From contig VZRN01003459.1 of the NCBI GenBank assembly GCA_013397935.1, positions 878,299 to 942,298 on the forward strand: 64,000 nucleotides of DNA. The letters run 5' to 3'. The DNA comes from Dasyornis broadbenti. Its lineage: Eukaryota > Chordata > Aves > Passeriformes > Dasyornithidae. The notes below the pieces were generated by a model. That model was not told where the DNA came from. It saw only the letters and a list, made by a program, of their open reading frames with translations, and made no database searches. The translations under genes were made by a program, and so were the position numbers. Positions 49,599 through 59,931 of this stretch are shown in pieces (positions within the stretch are counted from its first letter, which is position 1; the number at the start of each line of letters is the position of its first letter).

Positions 49599-51225
49599 TT
49601 AGAATCATAAATCATCCTGAGTTGGAAGGGTCTTACAAAGATCATCAAAGTCCAACTCCTGGCCTTACACAGGACCACCCCAAGAATCACACCGTGTGTC
49701 TGAAAATGCTATCCAAACTCTTCTTGAATTGCCTCTGCCACGACCACTTTTCTGAGGAGCCTGCTCGACCGCCCAGCCATCCTCTGGATGAAGATTCTAT
49801 TCCTAATATCTGATCTAAACCTCTCCTGACACAAATTCAGATCATTTCCCCAGGTCCTGTCACTGGTCACCACAGAGAAGAGATCATTGTCTGTCCCTCC
49901 TCTTGCCCTCACGAAGTTGTAGACTGCAATGAGGTCTCCCCTCAGACTCCTCTTCTCCAGGCTGAACAGACCAAGTGACCTCAGCCACTGCTTCTACAGC
50001 TTCCCCTCAAGGCCCTTCACCATCTTCATTGCCTTCCTTTGGACACTCTCTAATATTTTATTGTCTTTCTAATATTATGGCACCCAAAACTGTCCCCAGC
50101 ACTCAAGGTGAGGCTGCCCTAGTGCAGAGCAGAGCAGGACAATCCCCTCCCTTGCCCGGCTGGCGATGCTGTGCCTGATGCCCCTTAGGACATGCTTGCT
50201 TCTCCTGGCTGCCAGGGTGCTGCTGACTCATGTTCAACTTGACATTGACCAGGAATCCCAGGTTCCTTTCCACACGGCTGTTCTCCAGCCTCTCACTCCC
50301 CATTTTGTCCGTACATCCAGGGTTGCCCCATCCCTGGTGCAAAATCTGATACTCTCCCTTGTAAATGGTATGTTGGTGATTGCCCAGACCTCTAATTTAT
50401 CAAGGTCTCACTGCAGGGCCTCTCTGCCTTTGAAAGAGTCAAACAACTCCTCCCAGTTTAGTGTCATTAGCAAACTTATGCAGTATCCTTTCAAGCCCTG
50501 CATCCAAACAATTTTTGAAGATGTTGAGGAGCACTGGGCCAAGGATGGAAGTCCTGTGGAACCCTACTTATGACAGGTCCCCAGCCTGATATCACCCCAT
50601 TCACTGTAATGCCTTGTGCCCAATCCGTGAGCCAGCTGTTCACCCATTGCATGAGGCATTTATTGCATTGTGCACTGGACAGCTTTTCCAGGATGATTCT
50701 GTGAAAGATAGTATTGAAAGCTCTGGCTCCCTTGATTTACTAGGTGGGTTACCTTGTCATAAAAGGAAATTAGGTTTGACAAGCAGGACTTTCCTATAAT
50801 GAAGCCATGCTGGCCCTGATCAATACCTGAGTCGTCCTTCAGGTGGTTTTCAATAACTTGCAGAATAACCTGCTCTGTAATTTTATCAGGCACTGAAGTG
50901 AGACTTCAGTGAAGTGAGACAGGCCTATAGTTTCCATGGTCGTCCTTCTTGCCCTTCTTGAAAACTAAGACAACTCTCCAGAGTCTAAGACTGATCAAAA
51001 ATCATTGAGAAAAACCTTACAATTACATCAGCCAGAACTTTCTGTATTCTCAGATAAATCCCATCAGGTCCCATGGACTTAGAGGGATCCAGCTGGAGCA
51101 GCAGATCCTGCAAAATTTCAAGGCCTGCTGTGTGTTTATCATTTTTGCAGGATGATCCTCCAGCTCAGGGCACTGGGACCCCCTTAGTCCATCTTCAGTG
51201 TTGAAGACTATTCAAAGAAAGTTTG
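49599..51225 (-). mobile_element. Long CR1 LINE (RT region to 3' end), antisense
   Basis: About 1.6 kb of antisense CR1. The 3' end at 49599 has the degenerate tail and the GTTGGAAGGGTCTTACAAAGATCATC core. On the - strand, 49912-49709 carries the ORF2 C-terminal region (FSVVTSDRTWGN...), 50342-50103 carries NLGFLVNVKLNMSQQ, and 50893-50660 carries the RT segment QHGFIIGKSCLSNLISFYDK. The three lie in order but in broken frames, so the copy is dead. Similarity fades after TGTTGAAGACTATTCAAAG near 51225. The three segments look less diverged than those of the copy at 43290-44892, so this may be the younger insertion. Confidence 0.9.
50660..50893 (-). pseudogene. CR1 ORF2 reverse transcriptase fragment (inactive)
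   Basis: A 77-codon remnant reads QHGFIIGKSCLSNLISFYDKVTHLV, which matches the conserved QHGF-x-KGKSCLTNLISFYDKVT region of CR1 reverse transcriptase. It ends before the catalytic aspartate box and is only a small part of the domain. Confidence 0.85.
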
Positions 51226-51829
51226 TGGTCTAGGAGTTTAGTGCCTAGATGCTTTACAGATTTGAACTCCAGTGCCTTCCTCCTGGTACCAAGTAGGTAT
51301 TGCCTCTACCACTGCATCATTGAGGCAAATAATTGAAAATTCACTGGTGACACTGGAGGGCACATTTATGTCTGTTGCTATGAAGAGCTTTATTAGGACA
51401 GGCTACTTTCCATGTCCCATTAGAGGATTTCTCTGATGCCCTCAGTAAATGAAGTGGTCTAGCAGTCTTTAAAAGGGGAAAAAAATGTAAAGAGCTGCTA
51501 CCTTCCTTATGCTACCACCCAGTTCACCCTTCCTTTACTTTTTGCAATATCACCAAGCAATATGGAGGGTAGGGAAACAGAGCTGACCACTACAACTTAT
51601 CTCAGCCTTTGAGTAAGCTAGCAATGTTGCATATCTCATGTCATGTATTCATTGCAAAGCTATAGAAATTGGAGAACCTTGCTATCTTATGGCAGTGAAG
51701 AATTACTATGATGGGTTGGAATTGGTACTTGCTGAATTCCTGGGAAGAAGCAGGATGAAGAAGGCTTTAGCCAAGTTGCATTTCTTGTTAAAGTGATGCC
51801 ACAATCTGGTGAGCTATCATTTTTCACAG

Positions 51830-51956
51830 CAGATTGTCTCAATACCCTTCAGCAGCTGAGGAGGCACTTCAAAGGCTATGGTTTGAGCTCAGCTGTGTCT
51901 GGAAAGATACCCCTCTAAGGACCATGCTCAGGACCACTGTCTTTGGATCAGATGGG
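51830..51956 (+). other. Exon-like open segment with splice-site-like edges
   Basis: The segment is preceded by TCATTTTTCACAG (acceptor-like, AG at 51828-51829) and followed by GTAAGTG at 51957-51963 (strong donor match). It is 127 bp long. The second frame is open for all 42 codons (starts RLSQYPSAAEEALQRLW, ends TTVFGSDG); the other two + frames contain stops. The sequence is slightly GC-richer than its surroundings. I know no protein family for it, and one isolated candidate of this size can arise by chance. It could be a real coding exon, a non-coding RNA exon or nothing. Confidence 0.25.
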
Positions 51957-52090
51957 GTAAGTGAAGGAAAGCAACCATTTCAGCAGTGAGCAAGGGAGAC
52001 ATGTGACAGAGATCCTAGATGGGGATGGTTTCACCATGGATTTTATGATTTCCCTATTGGGATGAATTTTCATACCTAGTAGTGAGGCCA

Positions 52091-52150
52091 AGCCACCAAA
52101 GAGTTGTTAAAGCCACCAAAGAGTTGTTAAAGGCACCAAAGATTGTGAAA
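52091..52150. repeat. 20-bp tandem repeat, three units
   Basis: AGCCACCAAAGAGTTGTTAA at 52091 and 52111 is identical; the third unit at 52131 (AGGCACCAAAGATTGTGAA) has diverged and lost a base. Confidence 0.9.
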
Positions 52151-55100
52151 GGTCTTGCACATGTAATAGCACGAAGATCTTTCTCCTATGGTGCAAGCAA
52201 TGCAAAATGAACACTAATCCAGGAAATATCAGCAAAGTCCAAACGGCTATGTCGCCTAGCAGCTCAAGACAGGCAGCCTCCCTATGAATTTTTAAAGGTA
52301 TTTTAAGTATGAGTAAAAAGTGATAGTGCTTAACTAAACACAGCCTTCCCTCCCAGGAAGTCTTTACTTGTCACGTTACATTGTGTGAAATTTATCTTCT
52401 GCCTATAGTTATAAACCTACATCTTACTTTTCAACTCTAGTACTGAGGGGACCAAATTTTTCCTTGAATTTTATCAAAATATCAGTGACTAATTGAAGAT
52501 GTTTAGCTCTTCAGAGAGCAACAAATGGAAAGTATTTTTTCTCTTTCACAGGGACAAGCCATTCTCACGTACTGGAAAAATGGGTGAAAGCCTTTAGAGT
52601 GTTCTGTTACAGTCCATTTGATTTCATGGATCTGTTGATTTTAAGAGGCTAGTCCATCCCGTCGTACAGAATATTCTTCATCTTTGACCCTAACTTCATT
52701 TTCCAGGCTGTGTATTAACTGCAGGCTCCAGAAGCATCTCTCTTCTTTCTTGTTCACATAACTGATCAGAGAACCTAGTGTCACTGAGGCGTATTCATCC
52801 CAATCTTGTACTGCATCTCTTGTACTGCATACTATGTACTTTATACATCTTAATATTAGCTGTCTGGTAATGATCAGCAATGTAGGACCGATTACTGGCT
52901 TTCAGGAGGACTGTGGAGATTGTAAATAATTCACTCTGTTGAGTTTGATGAAGAGATGTTAAACTTTCTATGAGTCATAAAGCCAAGAAGGGCGTTAGTC
53001 AAGAATATACCCATTCCTGATTATGCTGGTGTTTTTATAGAACATTGTGCATTTCTCAAATAATTCACAAAATATTCCACCTCATTAGAGGAAACTGATT
53101 TTTGTATACAGACAAGACACAAATAACAGGAGTCAAAGGGGGGAGATAGGAGCATGTGGTTTGATGAAATTTTTCCATTTCAACTTACTCTGTTTAGCAT
53201 TCCACATTGGGGGTTCGCACTAGAGTTTCTAAAATCCCAACGAAGTAGAACAATTTGCCCATAATGACTTTATTAACTTGATAGTAGTTTGTACTAGTTT
53301 CTTTAACACTTTAACTGTCATTTAGCAGTTTTTCTTCTTCTTGGGTTCTCCTTCTTGGGTTTCAGATAAACGTCTCAACTGATTTCATTCTGCCATGGAC
53401 TTTGAGTTTTGGAGTGAGTTTTATGTTTCTCTGTCAACAGTTAATGACATCACTAACATCTAAATCATCATGGAGAATCTAGTTTTCTGTTCTGTAAGTG
53501 TCATGGCTAGCATCAGCTATTGCAGGAAAAAATAAAGAATCACAGTCTTGGCATACAAAAACTTAAAATAAAGAAGAACAGCATTGTGAGCTATTTTACC
53601 TTTTAATGTGATTCTAAACCTACCAGTTCATGATATAAGGTCCCACCAACTTAACTGTGGCCTGTATAAGCCACCATGCAGTTCACTTAGCTCTGGACTC
53701 TACCTGGAAAGATCAGAGAAAGCTACAGTTATCTTTGATAAGTTACAGCTGTTCTTTTGGATGAATAATCCTAGGTTCTGGTTAAGTCCCAATATCTATT
53801 TCTGTTAATGTTATGTATTAATGTGCATTCAATTGGTTTTGGGGAAGAAAAAAGGAAAATTAGAGCTGCTATTCAGAAAGTAAAGATGACTAGAAAATAA
53901 GTACCTTTGACAGTTTTTGAACAGAAGCTCCCTTCAAGCTTCTGAAGCTATGAATGAAACAGTGTAAGAAAAACAGATTCAATATTTTCCAAAACCATCA
54001 CACTCAGTGTTTCATGATATAACTTTCATCAGTATACTTTTGTTTGTCTGCAGTAAGGAATATGAAGAATATACTCTCCTATATTATAGTTGAGTTCAAT
54101 GGTTGTACTGACATCTACTGGTATAATATTTTTAACTATTATGTGTGATATTTGAGGAAACAAACTACAAGTCACATAAAAAATTACATACCACAAGTTG
54201 TGGTACAAGAAAATATCATTCTGCTCAAGTATTTATTTTTCTTTGCCTTTTTTTCCCCCTTAAAACAACTAACCATGCTATTGTCTTCACATCTTTCTAA
54301 TAATGAATTATAGTTTAAGAACCTATATTTTCATTGTAATGAAATATACTATTTATATATGTGTATTTAAGATGTGTTTATTTGTAATGGAATATATCAC
54401 ACAGTTTGATTACTTGGGCTGGTATTTTATTTGGTTGATATACTAACCAATTTGGCTGGTTTTTTTTTTTAGCACTCCCTAGTCATGCATTGAAAGGGAA
54501 TGGGGATGCTACAGCATAATTTGGTACTAAAGGAATGTCATTGCAATGACATAACAGGTATACAATGCAAATTTGACAGTAGGCATGGGTTTTCTGAGTC
54601 AGGTCTAAATAGCCATAGTATTGCATCAGAACTGCTGTATAGTGACTCTGAGAGTAGAGACATCCTGCACCACAGTGTCTGCATCAGCACAGAAAAACAA
54701 CCAACTCTGTCCTGCCATCACCTCTGACTGAAGTTATTTTGACACTTCTTGGATGTATTTTTAATTTATGGCTGCCTAAGCACATAATGAAATGGAATGG
54801 AATCCTATTAAGAATGAACATGCTAAAAAGCTGATAGGCAGGGAACAGTACACATGAATGTTCACCAATCATGTCCTTAAAGCACAGAAAGACAAACAAA
54901 ACAGAACTTAAAAATGTAATAAAATTTCCAAGGGAATGTGTCCTCAGCCATTTAAGATGCAAAAGCGAGTATGCAAGTCTATTTTTAAAATATCAGTCTG
55001 CAACCTTATAATAGACAACTTTTGCTATATTTTAGATTTTTTCTTCCTCAAAATCTGGGGAAAAAATATGTTAAGGTACTGCCTTTTATATAAAGCTTCG

Positions 55101-55679
55101 TTGATAGATTTCAAGACACATTTTTTAAAAAGTCCAGTGTAGGGAATGTTCTTTCTGATTTTAGTCAAGTCCTCTGCCTGCATACCAAAATTTTTTGTCT
55201 TGACTTAGAAAAGAAAGACACGTTGGATACTGTGGCAGTTCAAGATGGAGAAAAGAGTCTATGAAATAAGTTCCTCTGAGATTTAATAAGAAATTTATAT
55301 GTTTTGTCTTTCTAAGGTCCTTTGGAACAATCAGTGGAACAGCTCACTTAATAATGAAGTTGTAAGGTTTATATAGCAGCTGTTGCTTGATTTCTGTCTA
55401 TGCTTATCATAAAGTCTATATACACAAAACATCAACACAACAGATTACAGGACTATGCTAAGTTTTTGGAAAGAGCAACACTTGGAAGTGTTATGGTTTA
55501 CCTGCAGTCACACAGGAAATATGGTTTCACACACTTCTTAAACACACTTGTATTTTTTATCTCATGTTTTGGAGTTTATCAAAAGTGTAAGAAATCAGGA
55601 AACTTAAGATGGAGGTACAATAGTCTTGAAAAATGATTAAATGCTTTTTTTTGGGAGGTGAAAATACTGACAGATGTCA

Positions 55680-56145
55680 CAGAATCATAGAATTAACTAG
55701 GTTGGAAAAGATATTTGAGATCATTAAGTCCAACCTATGACCTAACACTACCTATCAAATAAACTATGGCACCAAGTGCCACATCCAGTCTTTTTTTTAA
55801 AGAGCTCCAGGTACAGTGAGTCCACCATCTCCCTGCACAGCCTATTCCAATGCCCAATCACTATTTCTGTGAAGAATTTTTTCATAAAGTCTAGTCTCCC
55901 CTGGTGCAGCTTAAGACTGTGTCGTCTTGTCCTGTTGCCTGGGAGAAGAGACCAACCCCCACCTGTCTACTCCTTTCTTTCAGGCAACTGTAAGGGGTGA
56001 TGAGGTCACCCCTGAGCCTCCTGTTCTCCAGACTAAACAACCCCAGGTCCCTCAGCTGTTCCTCACAGGACTTGTGCTCCAGACACTTCAGCAGCCTTGT
56101 TGCCCTTACCCAGATGCATTTGAGCATCTCCATATCTGTCCTAAG
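55680..56145 (-). mobile_element. CR1 LINE 3' fragment, antisense
   Basis: The tail ACAGAATCATAGAATT is followed by the GTTGGAAAAGATATTTGAGATCATTAAGTCCAACC core. On the - strand, 56133-55891 then reads the ORF2 C-terminal end (ATRLLKCLEHKSCEEQLRDLGLFSLENRRLRGDL). The frame is still legible there, so the copy is only moderately diverged. It is truncated at about 56145. Confidence 0.9.
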
Positions 56146-57213
56146 ATGGTAAGTTGATTATCAGTAACTTTAAATATAAGGATATTTTGAATGTGTGAAG
56201 ACTTCATATTATTTTAATTTAAGCTTCAAAACCACATTCGATAAATCCTTGTACACTTCAGCCATTATAAGGATACACAGATCACTGAGTATGCCCAGGG
56301 AAACTGCTGACCAATAACCACATTAAATGCTTATTGGTATGAAGTGCCGCTTTCTAAAACTACAACAAATTACAAGCAAGTTGGCCCAATCCAAATATCT
56401 TGACATGGCATGCTCTCATTGTAGTATTACAACAAGGCATTAGTAATATAAACTAATTTATATCAAATGGTTATTATTTTTAAGTGTTTAAAAGACTATT
56501 TGAAAAGGTATTTAAAAGAGTAATTTGTTCTTCCTATAGATGGTAACAATATGAAAGTCAGCTTTTAGTTGGACCCATCCAACTAAGTGTTTCACAAATA
56601 TTAGTTAAAAACATAGTTCTTTTGCAGTGTTGATTTATAAGAACTACAATATTTTTATAATTTTCTATACCAAATAATCCTTACGTATCATTTAATAATT
56701 CCTAAGAGTGTGGAAATGGAAAAATGAAACCAATATTCAGGGCTGCAAACAGTGAATTTATTTAAGGTATTATGGAAACTCTGCTGTAACTAGAAAGCCA
56801 AAATATTTTAAAATGAGACTTCAGTTCTCTTAAACAGACCGAGAGCTTACCTTTTATTTTCCAGCTATGAGAATACTGAGCTAGAGCTTGCTCTTTTTAC
56901 TAGGAGACAAAAGTGATGATAGTGGTAAGTTGTTACAGCTGCTTTTAGAAACTTTTCAAATAATTAGATATAGCATTTAAATGACTAATTTTTCAATCAC
57001 ATGCCTTATGTATTGGAAAATTTTGCCACTGGTGGTCAAACCTACCATGCACTGTATGACAGTAGTCTTGATAACCACCTTTGAAGGACTTTCAGTAATA
57101 AAAACAAGGGTTCCAGAATGAACTTGTCAAATCACTGGCGCTGTGAAGGTAAACTTAGGCAGGACAGCCCAACTTCTTCTGTAAACTGGGGTGTCAGATT
57201 TTAAATCTGTTAG
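56146..57213. other. Unique AT-rich stretch
   Basis: No open frame, RNA gene or repeat recognised. Confidence 0.6.
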
Positions 57214-57273
57214 AGTAGGTCCAGAGGAGGGCCACAAAATTGATCAAAGGGCTGGAACGCCTTTCCTCTGAGA

Positions 57274-57278
57274 AAAGG
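57274..57278. repeat. Left target-site duplication of nested LTR
   Basis: AAAGG before the LTR is repeated exactly at 57978-57982 directly after it. Confidence 0.85.
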
Positions 57279-57977
57279 TGTCTTGGTTTGGAAGACAGGC
57301 GTCTGCTAAGGAAGGTGGAAACCTGCCTTAGAGGATATGACCTCCCTCCCTCCAAATTGTTATAAGGTCGAAATCAAAGGCTCTCAGGCAGAGATATGGG
57401 AAAGGAATAACAGTTCTTTACTCGTATCTATAACGAGGAAAACAAGCAACAACAACAGTTGCAATAACAAATAAACAAAACAGAAACCCGGTGGCAGCTT
57501 TCTCTAAGCAGCCAGACACCGCCCCTCCCCTTTGGTGCAGTTACGGTCACGGCCGGCAGGGGGCGCTGTGGCGCGAGCTCAGCCCCTCAGTGATGGCGGA
57601 TGGCGCTGAGGGCGAGGCGGCTGCACGGCGAGCGGGGCTGCAGCAGGGAATCTCAGGGCACCAAACTGGGCGGCAGGGCTTGTCCACTCGAGCCGGCGAA
57701 CAAAAGGGTAGCAGAGACTCCAGCAAGAAAGTAAAAACCAGGCAGTGCTGAGCTCCCGCGGCAGCAGTGAAAGGGAAGAAGAAACAGCAGCTGTCTCCTC
57801 CAACAAGTCCCGGGAACAAGTGTGTCTCTGCCTGCAGCCAGCCACCTTTTTCTTCTCTTGCCACACCTGGCTATGCTTTTAGTCTCTTAAGCGCATCTTT
57901 GTCCGTTAAGTACCCAGTCGTTAAGGCTCGTTAACGTATCTCTAGCCACAGGATGGAAAAATTCCCAACCTCCAACA
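57279..57977 (-). mobile_element. Solo LTR, family B copy 2, nested in CR1
   Basis: The + strand edges are TGTCTTGGTTTGG and CAACCTCCAACA. Reverse-complemented, it aligns with family B copy 1 (26582-27459) and is shorter, 699 versus 878 bp. The exact AAAGG duplication and intact TG...CA ends mark a clean integration. AGTAAA on the - strand (57422-57417) is the likely poly(A) signal. The centre (57530-57770) is very CpG-rich, far more than copy 1. This suggests a younger or less deaminated copy. No internal genes are present. Confidence 0.9.
57417..57422 (-). terminator. Variant poly(A) signal AGTAAA of LTR family B copy 2
   Basis: TTTACT on the + strand. It occupies the same position relative to the 3' edge as AGTAAA in copy 1. 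Confidence 0.4.
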
Positions 57978-58225
57978 AAAGGCTGAGTGAATTTTGATTG
58001 TGCATGCTGGAAAAGAGAAAACTCTTAGTGCAGCCTTCCAGTACTAAAAGCGGAGTTGACAGGAAAGATAGAAAGAGATTTTTTTATGAAGGCCTGTAGT
58101 GAAAAAAACAAGGCTCAACAGTTTAAAACTGAAAGAGGTTGAATTTTAGTTTAGCATAAAGAATAAATAATTTATGAAGATGATAAGACACTAGAACAAG
58201 CTGTCTAGAGAAGTTATGACTTTCA

Positions 58226-58627
58226 GTTTCATTTAATTTCTCTAGTACTTGCAGTGGAAGAAGCAATGAAATTTTGTTTTCCACTTTCCCTTTTTATCCC
58301 ATTTTCTGCTCTATAGTGTCCTTCAATCATTGCTGGCTGCCTGTAAGCAAAGACTGAAGCAACTATTACAGCATCTATTGTGGAAAAATGTTGCACCACC
58401 AGTCAACTAATTTGTACATCTACAATTTCAACAATTTTAAATACAAACATTACCTGTAATTTACAGTATTGTAAAACAGTGATGTGAATTTTTCATTCCT
58501 TGCAGTGTATTTCATAGTTATGTGTGTTTACATGATGCAACCACATGGGTATCAGGAGCAGGATAATTTCATTAGCACAATGTCTACCTGAGCTAAAATG
58601 CTTCATTGCCCAGAGCTAATTAGCTGA
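58226..58627. other. Unique AT-rich stretch between two CR1 fragments
   Basis: No gene. Words such as CTAATTAG and long AT-rich blocks occur, but nothing I can assign. Confidence 0.55.
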
Positions 58628-58790
58628 GTCATAGGGTCATAGAATCATAGAATATCCAAAGTTGGGAGGGACCCACAAAGACCATCAAGTCCAACTTTTA
58701 GCCCTGCACAGGACATCCCCAAGAGCTACATATTCATGAGAGCATTGTCCAAATGATTCTGGAACTCTGGCATGCTTGATGCTGCACTAA
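58628..58790 (-). mobile_element. Short CR1 LINE 3' end, antisense
   Basis: The tail TCATAGGGTCATAGAATCATAGAAT (58629 onward) shows three octamer-like units. The core GTTGGGAGGGACCCACAAAGACCATCAAGTCCAACTTTTAGCCC follows. Similarity weakens after about 58760. Confidence 0.87.
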
Positions 58791-59857
58791 TGTGTGTCTG
58801 TTTCTGGTACCTCAGCCACCTCTGAATACCTGAAGCTAGGCTCTCTGTCTCTGCAGAGCAGTGCATCATGACATGTCAGCATATCTGAAGTGCTAGGTAG
58901 CAACAAGGAGTCAGGACTGATCCTGCAGTAGCTTGAACCATCTCTATGGAGATGAACTCTACTGAGAAACTACTAAGGACTTGAATTCTTTCCTGCTCTA
59001 TGGACTTCTAATAGGTTCAGGACGTTGCAGTGATGGATACTTAGTAACATTGTGTGCCTCTCTGCATTTGACTCTTGATAAATGTATTTCTCAAATCTTT
59101 TAGTTTCTCTTGGGTGTCCATCAGATTTCTTTTTAAAATTTTGAATAGAAATTAAGAAACACTTCTTTGAGCCATCTGCCAAATTAATTTGAAGTATAAA
59201 CCTTTTTTTTTTTTTCTAATTCTTCAAGCCTCCATGCCAAAAGTCTATCAGATTTATAATTTCATTCACTGAGGAAATGCTTACTGAGTTTAAACAGATG
59301 TTCAAATGCCTTAATTTTCAGAGTTTCCATGTCCCCGCCACCCCTCAGTTTTAGCAAGTGTCTTCAGTACCACTGGATTATGAAGCACTTTTGTTCCCGC
59401 AGGAAATTTGATTTCTTAAATCTCTCATCAAGGTTGAAAAAACAGTTATGCTTTGCCACTCTTGTAAGGAAAGTACACTTACAAATAACGCATGCCTGCC
59501 ACTGCTTTACTTGGTACACGTGCCACAATCAGACTGCTAATGTTTGGCTAATGTTATAGCTTAATGAAAGCCCGAGGCAGCTGAAAGTCAGAAGGTAAAA
59601 CTGATATTTTTTTCTCAAAACTGTTAATAACTGGTTATAGAAATACTGGTTTAGAATAAAATTGGAGGGGCAAAGTAAGTCTTACTACACTATTCAGAAG
59701 ATAAATTTTCCTGTTAAATAATTCCAAGGATTTTCTCTACAACTCATACAAAAAAAAAATCAAATAAACCTGTTAAAGATGCTGTTTTTTCTAACTAATA
59801 ATAGATTATTCTGAGTTAGAGGAGATCCACAAGGAACAAGCCAAACTCATAAGTGAA
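58791..59857. other. Unique stretch, no gene recognised
   Basis: AT-rich sequence with a T13 run near 59203 and short open frames up to 76 codons. Nothing recognised. Confidence 0.55.
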
Positions 59858-59931
59858 TGGCCCCTACAGGGATCAAGCCCACAACCTTGGCGGTATTAGC
59901 ACCATACTCTACCCAACTGAGCTAATATCAT
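59858..59931 (-). pseudogene. tRNA-Ile(AAU) pseudogene
   Basis: On the - strand these 74 nt follow vertebrate tRNA-Ile(AAU) closely. The D arm reads TTAGCTCAGTTGGGTAGAG with an intact A box. The anticodon stem-loop is TGGTG-CTAATAC-CGCCA with anticodon AAT. The T arm reads GTGGG-CTTGATC-CCTGT. The length is exactly that of the normal gene. The 5' acceptor strand reads ATGATAT instead of the expected GG-rich strand and cannot pair with AGGGGCC at the 3' end; only T7-A66 forms and one wobble pair. The T loop also has C for T54. I therefore call it a pseudogene. Near-repeats CCAAACTCATAAGTG (59841) and CCAAAACTCAGAGTG (59936) flank it and may be an old target-site duplication. A tRNA-Ile-derived bird SINE is an alternative, but I see no CR1-like tail. 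Confidence 0.82.

Larger units (their letters stand above)
51226..55679. other. Unique stretch, no gene recognised
   Basis: 4.4 kb of AT-rich sequence. It holds a 20-bp tandem repeat (52091), an exon-like open segment (51830-51956, listed separately) and a T10 run near 54461. Open frames are below 95 codons and unrecognised. Confidence 0.55.
57214..58225 (+). mobile_element. CR1 LINE fragment split by an LTR insertion
   Basis: The left part (57214-57278) reads TAGGTCCAGAGGAGGGCCAC...GGGCTGGAACGCCTTTCCTCTGAG. The right part (57983 onward) continues with GGCTGAGTGA...GCAGCCTTCCAGTAC, then TTTAAACTG-like and ACACTAGAACAAGCTGTCTAGAGAAG. The two parts are collinear in the CR1 ORF2 C-terminal region once the LTR (57279-57977) and one copy of AAAGG are removed. 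The element lacks a clear 3' octamer tail, and ends near 58225. Confidence 0.85.
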
